Below are positions 1 through 6,174 of a stretch of 6,403 nt of DNA, one piece after another (position 1 is the stretch's first letter; each line of letters starts with the position of its first letter). The stretch comes from Verrucomicrobia bacterium UBA3063 (GTDB lineage Bacteria > Verrucomicrobiota > Verrucomicrobiia > Methylacidiphilales > Verrucolacustridaceae). Made by a program: the position numbers and the translations under genes. The notes beneath the pieces are model-generated. The model saw only the letters and a program-made list of their open reading frames with translations. It did no database searches and had not been told where the DNA came from. The stretch covers positions 445 through 6,847 of the forward strand of contig DFCD01000169.1 in NCBI GenBank assembly GCA_002366885.1, read 5' to 3'.

Positions 1-1610
1 GCCAAGTTGAAGTGCGCGTCTCCATATCCTTCGTCGAGTTCGATGGCTTTGCGGCACTCCTGTTCGGCCGCCTCCGTCAGGCCCTTGTTTTGGCAGGCGA
101 TCCCCAGGTAGTTGCGGGTGTTGGCATCATTGGGGCTGAGGGCGACGGCCCGGCTAAGAATCTGAATGGCTTCGTCGAAATTCTTGTCCTGCACCAAGAC
201 GATTCCCAGCACGGAATGGGCAAAGGCATCGTTGGGGGCCACGCGGATCGCCTCCTTGAGGATCTTTTCGGCGTCCTTGTATTTCTCCTGCCGGGAAAGG
301 ATGACGCCCAGGTTGGCGAGGGCGTAGATGGACTGGGGGTATTTTTCGAGGATCTGCCGGTAGGCGGCGGCAGCTTCGTCGTATTTTTTCTCGTTGAACA
401 GGGCGATGGCCTGTTCCGCCGTTCCCTTGAATTCCTCGGGGATGCGGGGTTTTTCGGCGAAACTTTCCGGCCCGGCGGGTTTTTCCGCCGCGGTGCTGAG
501 CGTCGCGGTGCCGGTCGTGGCGGCGGGTTCCGGAGCCGTCAGCGTGGGCGAGGAAACTTTCAGCATGCCCTGCTCTTCCTCGCTCAGGGCCACCAGCGGG
601 GAGCTGAGCACCTCCATCTGGGTTTTGAGCGCTTCCGTGGAGACGGCCAGGTTCCGGAATTCGTCCAGCACCAGGCGTCGGGCGGCCTCCCGTCGTGCCT
701 GTTCCTTCAGCTGGCGGTCCAGGATACCGCGCAGCATGGCGTTTTCCTTGGCCAACGCGGAGTCCGTCTTGCCGGCGGTGCCGGCCAGCTGGACCTTGGA
801 AGTCAGGTCGGCGATCTGTTTTTTGTAGTCCTCGTTGGCCCGGGCAAGTTCAGAGGATTTGGCGTTCGCCTCCGCCAGCTTTTTTTCCAGGGAGTCCACC
901 TGGCCCCGCAGGGAGGACATCTCGCCGGACAAATCGCCCCCAGCCGCTTTTTTCAGGCTTTCCTCGGCGGCGGTGAGCTTGGAGCGCAACGTGGCGTTCT
1001 CCTGCTGGAGCGCAGCCATGCCGGCATCCCCCCCGGCAGGCGTCTTATCCTGAAGGCTTTTCTTCTCTGCCAGAGCCTGCTCCAGATCGGTTTTGGCCTG
1101 CTTGAGTTCCGTACGGGCGGATTCGAGTTCCCCGGTCAGCTGGATGATCCGCTGGCGGAGGGTGGAGGGATCGTCCGAGACGGGGGGAAGCGGGGAGGAC
1201 GCGGGCTCGCTCTTGGCCGGGGACGCAGGCTCGCTTTTGGCTGGGGAAGCGGGCTCCGTCTTGGCTGGGGCTGGAGCCGGCACGGCCGGTTCCGGCGCGG
1301 AAGGTACGGGGGTGTCTTTGGCGGATTTCAGGCTGGCCAGCTTTTCGTTGAGGTCCTTGATGCGGTAGCGGACGATGGTCGGTTCCCATTCGGGATTTTC
1401 ATTCTTCAGTTTTTCGAGGCGGCTCAGGGCGGTCTCATACTTCTCCCTGGCCTGGGAGACCTGGCCGGATTGGCTGAGCTTTTCCCCATCGTTGATCATC
1501 ATGTAGATCTTCAGGTAGTCGTCCTGGGGCGAGACGGCAGCCGGCAGGGGCGCGCCCGATGCAAGGACCGTTGCGGCGAGCAGCAAAAAGAGCTGTTGAT
1601 TGCGGTTCAC
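1..1610 (-). CDS. Secreted coiled-coil and TPR-repeat protein (C-terminus beyond window)
   Basis: This is an open frame of 536 residues running off the left edge, so the C-terminus is missing. The GTG start at 1608-1610 is chosen because it gives a clear signal peptide: Asn-Arg-Asn-Gln, a hydrophobic run (about residues 7-18), and a likely cleavage near Pro-Ala-Ala-Val (residues 23-26). No Shine-Dalgarno sequence precedes it. Residues 30-95 are charged and helical. Residues 100-147 form a Pro/Ala-rich linker with three SPAKSEPA-like units. Residues 148-340 are heptad-rich coiled coil (many Leu, Glu, Lys, Gln). Residues 353-388 are a second Pro/Ala/Thr linker. From about 394 there are roughly four tandem TPR units of 34 residues (394-427, 428-461, 462-495, 496-529) with typical 'A...Y.....KYP' and 'LG......Y..A' spacing. 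It is probably a periplasmic scaffold or protein-interaction factor. The coiled-coil plus TPR plan loosely recalls CpoB/YbgF, but I cannot assign that name. It is divergently transcribed from the HNH gene. Confidence 0.85.
   Translation of the reverse strand, partial: MNRNQQLFLLLAATVLASGAPLPAAVSPQDDYLKIYMMINDGEKLSQSGQVSQAREKYETALSRLEKLKNENPEWEPTIVRYRIKDLNEKLASLKSAKDTPVPSAPEPAVPAPAPAKTEPASPAKSEPASPAKSEPASSPLPPVSDDPSTLRQRIIQLTGELESARTELKQAKTDLEQALAEKKSLQDKTPAGGDAGMAALQQENATLRSKLTAAEESLKKAAGGDLSGEMSSLRGQVDSLEKKLAEANAKSSELARANEDYKKQIADLTSKVQLAGTAGKTDSALAKENAMLRGILDRQLKEQARREAARRLVLDEFRNLAVSTEALKTQMEVLSSPLVALSEEEQGMLKVSSPTLTAPEPAATTGTATLSTAAEKPAGPESFAEKPRIPEEFKGTAEQAIALFNEKKYDEAAAAYRQILEKYPQSIYALANLGVILSRQEKYKDAEKILKEAIRVAPNDAFAHSVLGIVLVQDKNFDEAIQILSRAVALSPNDANTRNYLGIACQNKGLTEAAEQECRKAIELDEGYGDAHFNL
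1201..1272 (-). repeat. Three tandem 24-bp units in the TPR gene linker
   Basis: Three imperfect 24-base units (1201-1224, 1225-1248, 1249-1272) lie in frame inside the minus-strand coding region. Each encodes an eight-residue Ser-Pro-Ala-Lys-Ser-Glu-Pro-Ala-like unit, and the units differ by a few substitutions. They form a flexible Pro/Ala/Lys/Glu linker between the N-terminal helical part and the coiled coil. As an in-frame 24-mer repeat it could vary in copy number between strains without breaking the frame. Confidence 0.8.
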
Positions 1611-1620
1611 AGGAGGGGAA

Positions 1621-1649
1621 ATTAGGCGGGGAAGATCGTTGTGGATCAA
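1621..1649 (-). promoter_or_regulatory. Candidate sigma70-like promoter for the TPR gene
   Basis: On the minus strand, a -35 TTGATC (1644-1649) is followed after exactly 17 bases by a -10 CCTAAT (1621-1626). The matches to consensus are five of six and four of six. Transcription would start near 1614, only a few bases before the GTG at 1610. This fits the absence of a Shine-Dalgarno sequence and would make the message almost leaderless. The call rests on motif match alone. Confidence 0.4.
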
Positions 1650-1665
1650 GAGAAAACCGATCCCG

Positions 1666-1694
1666 TTGACGATAACTTTTCCTCGTCTAGGAAT
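1666..1694 (+). promoter_or_regulatory. Candidate promoter for the HNH gene
   Basis: A -35 TTGACG (1666-1671) matches consensus at five of six positions. With a 17-base spacer the -10 would be AGGAAT (1689-1694), only three of six. The predicted transcript start, near 1701, sits at the proposed ATG. The -10 is weak, so the call is tentative. The element lies back to back with the minus-strand promoter candidate in the same 91-base gap. Confidence 0.3.
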
Positions 1695-1701
1695 AGGAGA
1701 T

Positions 1702-2310
1702 ATGGAATTGGCCATGCCGCAGGGTGTCCTGGTGTTGAACCGGTTTTGGCAGGCGGTGCACATCTGTTCCGTCAAGAGGGCTTTCAGTCTTCTCTACATG
1801 GGGCATGCGCAGGTGGTGGATGGGGATGGGCAGGACTTCCGTACCTTTGATTTTCCCAGCTGGCGCGAGGCCAGCCGGGGATATGAGGGGGAAGACGCCT
1901 ATCACACCATCAGTTTCCGCATCCGGGTCCCGCGGGTGATCGTCCTGATGCTTTTTGATCGCATCCCCAAAAAGGAGGTGAAGTTAACCCGCCAAAATGT
2001 TTTTGAGAGGGACGCCTTCACCTGCCAGTACTGCGGGGAGAACAAGGATCGTAAGGATCTCAACCTCGACCACGTGATCCCCCGGGATCAGGGGGGCACC
2101 ACCACCTGGGAGAACGTGGTTTGCTCCTGCATCCCCTGCAACACCCGCAAGGGCAACCGCCGTCCGCACGAGGCCAGCATGAAGCTGGTCAAAAAACCCA
2201 AGCGGCCGAAACTCCGCACGTTCCTCAACGTGCAGATTTCCCGGAACGGACCGGAGACCTGGCGCCATTTCCTCGACCTTGCGTACTGGAACGTGGAATT
2301 GAGCGACTAG
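1702..2310 (+). CDS. HNH endonuclease-family protein
   Basis: The product is 202 residues with a treble-clef HNH nuclease domain in its C-terminal half. Visible motifs are C108-x2-C111 and C143-x2-C146, which would bind a structural zinc. Asp123-His124 in 'NLDHVIPR' supplies the catalytic His and metal ligand, followed by a Gly-Gly-Thr-Thr turn, Asn138 in 'WENVV', and Asn147 with Lys150-Gly-Asn-Arg. The N-terminal part ('VLVLNRFWQAVH', 'RAFSLLYMGHAQVVDG', 'FDFPSW') is the conserved domain of a broad bacterial family of stand-alone HNH proteins. All core catalytic residues are present, so nuclease activity is plausible, but the substrate and role are unknown. I chose ATG 1702. AGGAG at 1695-1699 is only 2 bases away, so ATG 1714 or a leaderless start is also possible. 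A longer frame from 1600 would run through the divergent gene's start and is rejected. Confidence 0.88.
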   Translation: MELAMPQGVLVLNRFWQAVHICSVKRAFSLLYMGHAQVVDGDGQDFRTFDFPSWREASRGYEGEDAYHTISFRIRVPRVIVLMLFDRIPKKEVKLTRQNVFERDAFTCQYCGENKDRKDLNLDHVIPRDQGGTTTWENVVCSCIPCNTRKGNRRPHEASMKLVKKPKRPKLRTFLNVQISRNGPETWRHFLDLAYWNVELSD

Positions 2311-2330
2311 CCGTTCCGCGATTTCCGGTT

Positions 2331-2355
2331 CCTCGGTCCGGGCTTCCCGGCGAGG
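2331..2355. other. Strong GC-rich hairpin between HNH and PLP-enzyme genes
   Basis: The outer stem is CCTCG (2331-2335) with CGAGG (2351-2355), and the inner stem is CCGGG (2338-2342) with CCCGG (2346-2350). A CTT loop closes the inner stem, and a GT bulge sits on the 5' arm. One further T-A pair extends the outer stem. The hairpin lies 20 bases after the HNH stop. No T-run follows it, so a classical intrinsic terminator is not supported. It may attenuate transcription, protect the HNH mRNA 3' end, or affect initiation at the downstream TTG. Confidence 0.5.
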
Positions 2356-2377
2356 AGTCCCCAACGGCGCCGACCAT

Positions 2378-3526
2378 TTGAATCTCTCCCCAATCCTCTC
2401 GCAACCGGAGCGGGGGCGGCTCTTCCCGGCATCGCTCGAGGGAATTTTCCTCGCCCATGCGGCCGTGGCCCCGATCACCGGACCGGCCCATGAGGCGATC
2501 ACCGCGTGGAGCCGGGAGGCCGCTGCGGGGCGGCAGGAAAGTGACCCGATCTGGAGGAGGGTGGCCGGGGCGCGTGCGGTGGCCTCCCGCTTTCTTGGTT
2601 GCGAGGCCGAGGAAATTTCCCTGCTCGGGCCGACCGCGCTTGGCCTGGGCTTGGTGGCGTTGGGGCTGGATTGGAAGGAAGGGGACGAGGTGGTTTATGA
2701 CCCCCTCGACTATCCCGCGAACGTCTATCCTTGGAGGGAGTTGGGGGCGCGGGGAGTTCGGGCCGTGCCGATTCGCCGGGAGCCCGGCGAGCCGATCCGC
2801 TGGGAGACGGTGCGGCCGGCGCTTTCGTCCCGGACCCGCCTGGTTTCCCTGGCCACTGCCCACTATCTCAGCGGCCACCAGCCGGAACTTGCGGTGATCG
2901 GGCCGGAACTCAAAAAGAAAAACATCCTGCTCTGTCTCGACGGCATTCAAACCCTCGGTGTGCTGCCCGCCTCCTTTGCCGATGCCGACTTTCTCGCCGC
3001 CGATTCCCACAAGTGGATGCTCGGGCCTTTCGGTGCGGGTGTCCTGATGGTGAGAAAGCGGGTTTGGGACCGGTTGCGCCCGCCCTTGCTGGGATCGTGG
3101 AACGTGACCAGTCCCGATTTTTTGGCCCAGCAGGAGATGGTTTTTGAATCCGGAGGCCGGCGCTACGAGCCGGGCAGCCTTAACCTGCCGGGAATCGAGG
3201 GGATGCGGGCCTCGCTGGAACTTCTGGAAAACATCGGAAGAAGGGAAGTTGCCGAACGCGCCTTGGCGTTGGCAGGCCAGGTGCGCGCCGGTGCCCGTCG
3301 CGCAGGCCTGGAGATTTACGGTGGCAACGGGGAGGACAGGGTGATTACCAGTCTCCTGGAGCCGCCGGGCGGCTGGGGGGATTTGGGCAGGAAGATGGAG
3401 GCGGCAAAAATCACGGTCACCTGGAGAAGGGAGCATGGGGGAAGGACCCTGCTCCGCGTCGCTCCCCATGCGTATAATTTGGAGGGGGAAATCGCCGAAT
3501 TTTTGGGAATGCTGCCTGGCGGGTGA
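2378..3526 (+). CDS. Class V aminotransferase-fold PLP-dependent enzyme
   Basis: The product is 382 residues, full length for a fold type I, class V PLP enzyme (the cysteine desulfurase / isopenicillin epimerase / kynureninase-like group). Visible landmarks are 'IFLAHAAVAP' at 23-32 (N-terminal substrate arm), Asp188-Gly-Ile-Gln191 (Asp for the pyridine nitrogen, Gln near the PLP 3'-OH), and Asp209-Ser-His-Lys212-Trp with Lys212 as the Schiff-base lysine. Further on are Arg262-Tyr-Glu-Pro-Gly (the 'RYE.G' loop) and Arg360 in 'LLRVAPHAYN' (likely carboxylate-binding). The SufS-type PLP-stacking His is replaced in 'DYPANVYPW' (111-119). The catalytic-Cys loop 'R.GH.C' is also absent, with 'TWRREHGG' at 348-355 instead. 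It is therefore probably not a cysteine desulfurase, and the substrate is unknown. The start is TTG 2378: no ATG or GTG exists in frame before the conserved arm. AGGAG at 2353-2357 lies 20 bases upstream, too far for a normal ribosome site. Confidence 0.88.
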   Translation: MNLSPILSQPERGRLFPASLEGIFLAHAAVAPITGPAHEAITAWSREAAAGRQESDPIWRRVAGARAVASRFLGCEAEEISLLGPTALGLGLVALGLDWKEGDEVVYDPLDYPANVYPWRELGARGVRAVPIRREPGEPIRWETVRPALSSRTRLVSLATAHYLSGHQPELAVIGPELKKKNILLCLDGIQTLGVLPASFADADFLAADSHKWMLGPFGAGVLMVRKRVWDRLRPPLLGSWNVTSPDFLAQQEMVFESGGRRYEPGSLNLPGIEGMRASLELLENIGRREVAERALALAGQVRAGARRAGLEIYGGNGEDRVITSLLEPPGGWGDLGRKMEAAKITVTWRREHGGRTLLRVAPHAYNLEGEIAEFLGMLPGG

Positions 3527-3558
3527 GGATCGGGGAGGGCGCTTCCGGCCAACAAACA

Positions 3559-3587
3559 TTGACTCCCTGCCCTGCTCCGGGCATGAT
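3559..3587 (+). promoter_or_regulatory. Candidate promoter of the rpmH-rnpA-yidD-yidC-jag operon
   Basis: A -35 TTGACT (3559-3564, five of six) is followed after a 17-base spacer by a -10 CATGAT (3582-3587, four of six). The predicted start is near 3594, leaving about 17 bases of leader before the rpmH ATG. It is the only good promoter match in the 84-base gap after the PLP-enzyme stop. The leader has no clear Shine-Dalgarno sequence. A strong promoter is expected for a ribosomal protein gene. Confidence 0.55.
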
Positions 3588-3610
3588 TTTCTGCTTATCC
3601 AAGATCGTCC

Positions 3611-3784
3611 ATGAGACCCACTTACAATCCCTCCAAGCGCACCCGGCGCCGGCAGTTCGGCTTTCGGGCCCGCATGAAAACCAAGGGGGGACGGGCCGTC
3701 CTGGCGCGCCGTCGGGCGCGGGGGCGTCGCCGTCTTCTGCCCAAAGGTGTGGAGCGCCGCTACGCCCGCCACACCGGGGCGTGA
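3611..3784 (+). CDS. rpmH: Large-subunit ribosomal protein bL34, C-terminally extended
   Basis: The product is 57 residues, with 18 Arg. L34 binds 23S rRNA in the large ribosomal subunit. The signature is intact: 'TYNPSKR' at 4-10, 'GFRARMKTKGGRAVL' at 17-31, then an Arg/Lys-rich helix 'ARRRARGRRRL' to residue 42. Typical L34 proteins are about 44-47 residues and end just after this helix. Here another 13 or so residues follow (LPKGVERRYARHTGA, residues 43-57), and the last 38 bases overlap the start of rnpA in another frame. The ATG at 3611 gives the standard N-terminus. No Shine-Dalgarno sequence is evident. It is first in the operon, behind the promoter at 3559-3587. Confidence 0.96.
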   Translation: MRPTYNPSKRTRRRQFGFRARMKTKGGRAVLARRRARGRRRLLPKGVERRYARHTGA

Positions 3785-4136
3785 CCGCCGCCTGCCCCGG
3801 GCGCGCATCCTTCGGCGCAGGTCCGATTTCCACGCAATTCGCGGCACCGGCGGCACGGAGAGCGGATCCCACCTCAAACTCAACTGGCGCCGCGTACCCG
3901 GAGATTCCCGCCGCATGGCCGCCATCGTCAGCAAAGCCTGCGGCCCGGCCGTGACCCGCAACCGCATCAAGCGCCGGATCCGCGAGGCGTGGCGGCACCT
4001 TCAGTCCGACCTCGCGCCCGGTTTGGATTCCGTCTGGATCTCCCGCCCGAAGGCCGGAACGGCCGGCCTGGAAACGCTGCGGGAGGAGATGTCCCGGCTC
4101 TATCGCCAGGCCGGGCTTTGGGGTCCAGCGTCATGA
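3747..4136 (+). CDS. rnpA: Ribonuclease P protein component
   Basis: The product is 129 residues. RnpA is the basic protein subunit that works with the RnpB ribozyme to remove 5' leaders from pre-tRNA. The family signature 'VTRNRIKRRIREAWR' is at 69-83, with the RNR motif at 71-73 on the RNA-binding helix. The N-terminal 'RLPRARILRRRSDF' (15-28) contains the Phe expected in the central cleft, and 'LDSVWISRPKAG' (93-104) is the last core strand. The C-terminal helix (107-122) follows. The frame opens only after a TGA at 3675-3677, and GTG 3747 is the only standard start before the conserved N-terminus. The gene therefore begins inside rpmH and overlaps it by 38 bases. This adds about 14 residues (WSAATPATPGRDR) ahead of the usual family N-terminus. 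A non-standard start such as CTG 3792 is the alternative. The stop TGA overlaps the yidD ATG. Confidence 0.93.
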   Translation: MWSAATPATPGRDRRLPRARILRRRSDFHAIRGTGGTESGSHLKLNWRRVPGDSRRMAAIVSKACGPAVTRNRIKRRIREAWRHLQSDLAPGLDSVWISRPKAGTAGLETLREEMSRLYRQAGLWGPAS

Positions 4137-4372
4137 AAACCGCATTCCTTTTCCTGATCCGCGCCCAGCGGGCGATGGCTCCGCTTTGGCGCCCGCTGTT
4201 TGGCGCGCCCGGACCCTGCTGCCGCTTTCATCCCACCTGTTCCGAATATGCCGAGGAGGCGGTCCGGCGGCATGGCATCCTGCGTGGTTCGGCCATGGCG
4301 TTGCGGCGTCTGCTTCGTTGTCATCCCTGGGGCGGGGATGGTTTTGATCCCGTTCTGGAGGAGTCCTCATGA
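4133..4372 (+). CDS. yidD: Membrane protein insertion efficiency factor YidD
   Basis: The product is 79 residues, the usual size for the YidD (UPF0161) family. YidD is a small inner-membrane-associated protein that contacts nascent membrane proteins near YidC and the Sec translocon. Residues 1-13 form a short amphipathic or hydrophobic helix. The family core runs from 25 to 74: Pro-Cys-Cys-Arg-Phe-His-Pro-Thr-Cys-Ser-Glu-Tyr (28-39), 'RHGILRGSAMALRRLLRCHPW' (46-66) and 'GGDGFDPV' (67-74). Conserved cysteines are 29, 30, 36 and 63. ATG 4133 lies within the rnpA stop (ATGA), so translation is probably coupled. An earlier GTG in the same frame at 3989 would lie inside rnpA and has no family support. 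Confidence 0.95.
   Translation: MKTAFLFLIRAQRAMAPLWRPLFGAPGPCCRFHPTCSEYAEEAVRRHGILRGSAMALRRLLRCHPWGGDGFDPVLEESS
4357..4363 (+). promoter_or_regulatory. Shine-Dalgarno site for yidC
   Basis: GGAGGAG lies 5 bases before the yidC ATG at 4369, inside the last codons of yidD. It is the only textbook ribosome binding site in the operon part of the window. It fixes the yidC start and may allow yidC to be translated more strongly than its neighbours. Confidence 0.8.
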
Positions 4373-6174
4373 AAAAGCCGGCGGGTATGGACCGCACCTC
4401 CTGGCTGGCGACAGGCGTATGCCTCCTCCTGCTGATTTTTTATCCGCAGATCGTCTCCCACTTCTACCCCCCCGATCCCCAGGCCGCCGGGAAGAAAGCC
4501 GCGAAAACTTCCCCCGGAAATCTTCCCACGGCCGGGACAAACCCCACCCCCGGGGCATCTCCTGCGCCCCAATTGGCGGCCAAGGAGAGCCTTGCTCCCG
4601 GTGCGGTCGCCCGGGTGGCTCCGGAAAGGACGGTCTTCCTGGAAAACAAAACCCTCCGGGTTGCTTTCACCACCTGGGGAGGTGGGGTGAAGGAGATTGA
4701 ACTCAGGGAGCATGAGGTCGAGGCCCAGGAAAAAGTGTTCCTGAACCGCGGTTCTCCCGATGCGGTCTTTTCCCTGCGCGGCTGGACCGCTCCCGGGGAG
4801 GATCTTGTCTGGACGGTGGAAAAAGCGGATGCGCAGGAAGTGGTTCTGACCGCCCCGGCCCATCCCGACGGCTCCGTGGTGGTTCGCCGCACCTTCCGCC
4901 TGGCGGGCGATTATCTTCTCTCCCTCGACCAGCAGGTGGAAAACCGCGGCGGCGCGCCGTTCGCGCTGCCCGCTTATGCGTTGGCCGGCGGGGTGGGGGC
5001 CCCGATCCATCTTCGCCAGTACGAACAGCCCTACGTCGGCAGCGGCTGGTTCACAACCGACCTTAGCTACACCACCCACAAGCTCCCGGAATTTTTGCCC
5101 TCGCACTTCCTCTTTCTTTTTCCCCAGTCCGGGAAGGAAAAGGTCTCCAGCCGCGAGGACCGGCAGGTGCGCTGGATCGCCGCGAAGAGCCAGTTTTTTG
5201 CCATGGTCCTGACGGTGGCGGGGGATCCCGCCAAGGCGGCCGAGGCCCGCAAGGTGGAGCTGACGGGGCAGGAGATGGCCGACGGTCACGGCAAGGTGCT
5301 GGGGGTCGAGACATGGATGAAAATGCCCGGCATCGACCTGCCGCCGGGCGGCAAGGCCAGCCACTCCTTCACGCTCTATGCCGGACCCAAGGAGGACTGG
5401 CGTCTGCGGAGCCTTCCTTCCCACGAGGATTACGTGATGGAGTTCGGCTGGATGGGCTGGGTGAGCCGGCCGCTTCTCTCCGTGATGAACTGGATCCACA
5501 AGTGGGTGGGGAACTACGGCTGGACGATCGTCATCCTCACCATCCTGATCAAGGGGCTGCTCTGGGTCCCGCAGGCCAAGGCCAACCGGAGCATGAAAAA
5601 AATGCAGTTGCTCGCGCCCAAACTGAAGGAGCTTCAGGAGAAATACAAAGAGGATCCCGCCAAGCTGAACACGGAGATGATGAAGTTGTACAAGGATTAC
5701 GGGGTCAATCCGCTGGGCGGCTGCCTGCCGATGCTCATCCAGATGCCCGTCTTTCTCGGCTTCTACTACATGCTACTCAGCTCGGTGGAACTGCGGGGAG
5801 AAAGTTTTCTTTGGATCCGGGATTTGTCGCGCCCCGACACCGTGCTGGTGATCCCCGGGTTGGGGCTACCGCTGAACCCGATGCCCCTGATCATGACGGC
5901 GTTCATGGTCTGGAGCATGCACATCACCCCCCAGCCCCAGGGCGTGGACAACCCGGGCGCAAAGATGATGAAGTTCATGCCGGTGATCATGCTGGTGTTT
6001 TGCTATAACTTCAGCGCCGCGCTATCTTTGTACTGGACCGTGCAAAACATCCTTTCCATCGGCCAGCTCTATTACAATCTCCGCCAGCCCATGCCGAAGC
6101 TGGAGAAAATCGTTCCGCCTGCCGAGCTCGTCCAACGGGGCCGGTGGAAGGGCGGTCTGTGGGGGCGGAGATGA
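4369..6174 (+). CDS. yidC: Membrane protein insertase YidC (Oxa1 family)
   Basis: The product is 601 residues, somewhat longer than E. coli YidC (548). It inserts and folds inner-membrane proteins, alone or with SecYEG. TM1 is at about 11-30. A Pro/Ala/Lys-rich tether spans roughly 35-80, and the large periplasmic beta domain 86-345. The five-helix insertase core follows: TM2 at about 379-400 carrying Lys395 at the place of the hydrophilic-groove Arg (E. coli R366), then a cytoplasmic charged helical hairpin (403-445). TM3 (about 450-472) starts with 'NPLGGCLPMLIQMPVF', then 'SSVELRGESFLWIRDLS', TM4 (about 494-517), and TM5 (about 535-568) with 'FMPVIMLVFCYNFSAALSLYWT'. The C-terminal tail is short and basic. 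The gene overlaps yidD and jag by ATGA at both ends. The TM5 and tail sequence is the main reason for suggesting Verrucomicrobiota. Confidence 0.97.
   Translation: MKKPAGMDRTSWLATGVCLLLLIFYPQIVSHFYPPDPQAAGKKAAKTSPGNLPTAGTNPTPGASPAPQLAAKESLAPGAVARVAPERTVFLENKTLRVAFTTWGGGVKEIELREHEVEAQEKVFLNRGSPDAVFSLRGWTAPGEDLVWTVEKADAQEVVLTAPAHPDGSVVVRRTFRLAGDYLLSLDQQVENRGGAPFALPAYALAGGVGAPIHLRQYEQPYVGSGWFTTDLSYTTHKLPEFLPSHFLFLFPQSGKEKVSSREDRQVRWIAAKSQFFAMVLTVAGDPAKAAEARKVELTGQEMADGHGKVLGVETWMKMPGIDLPPGGKASHSFTLYAGPKEDWRLRSLPSHEDYVMEFGWMGWVSRPLLSVMNWIHKWVGNYGWTIVILTILIKGLLWVPQAKANRSMKKMQLLAPKLKELQEKYKEDPAKLNTEMMKLYKDYGVNPLGGCLPMLIQMPVFLGFYYMLLSSVELRGESFLWIRDLSRPDTVLVIPGLGLPLNPMPLIMTAFMVWSMHITPQPQGVDNPGAKMMKFMPVIMLVFCYNFSAALSLYWTVQNILSIGQLYYNLRQPMPKLEKIVPPAELVQRGRWKGGLWGRR

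Noticed and set aside
12..1625. A 537-codon open frame on the plus strand across the TPR gene
   Set aside because: It is antisense to the minus-strand gene, has no recognisable motifs and is Gly/Arg/Phe-rich as expected from GC-rich codon bias. The minus-strand reading has a signal peptide, coiled coil and TPRs.
2074..2094. GATCCC / GGGATC inverted repeat in the HNH gene
   Set aside because: It falls within the conserved DHVIPRDQGG coding stretch and is explained by codon choice.
1702..2310. HNH protein as part of a defence system, retron or intron
   Set aside because: No reverse transcriptase, methylase, CRISPR repeat, intron boundary or other defence partner is visible. The family occurs widely as a stand-alone gene.
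3595..3603. DnaA-box-like TTATCCAAG just before rpmH, with others at 1640-1648 (TGTGGATCA) and 4440-4448 (TTATCCGCA)
   Set aside because: Each has one or two mismatches, they are scattered over nearly 3 kb, and one lies inside yidC. There is no cluster or AT-rich unwinding region, so this is not evidence for an origin.
2225..3970. A 581-codon open frame on the minus strand
   Set aside because: It lies antisense to the PLP enzyme, rpmH and part of rnpA, all strongly supported by family motifs. Its translation is low-complexity with no domain signature.
4321..5499. A 392-codon open frame on the minus strand within yidC
   Set aside because: It is a shadow of the yidC coding strand in a GC-rich genome, with no motifs or start signals.
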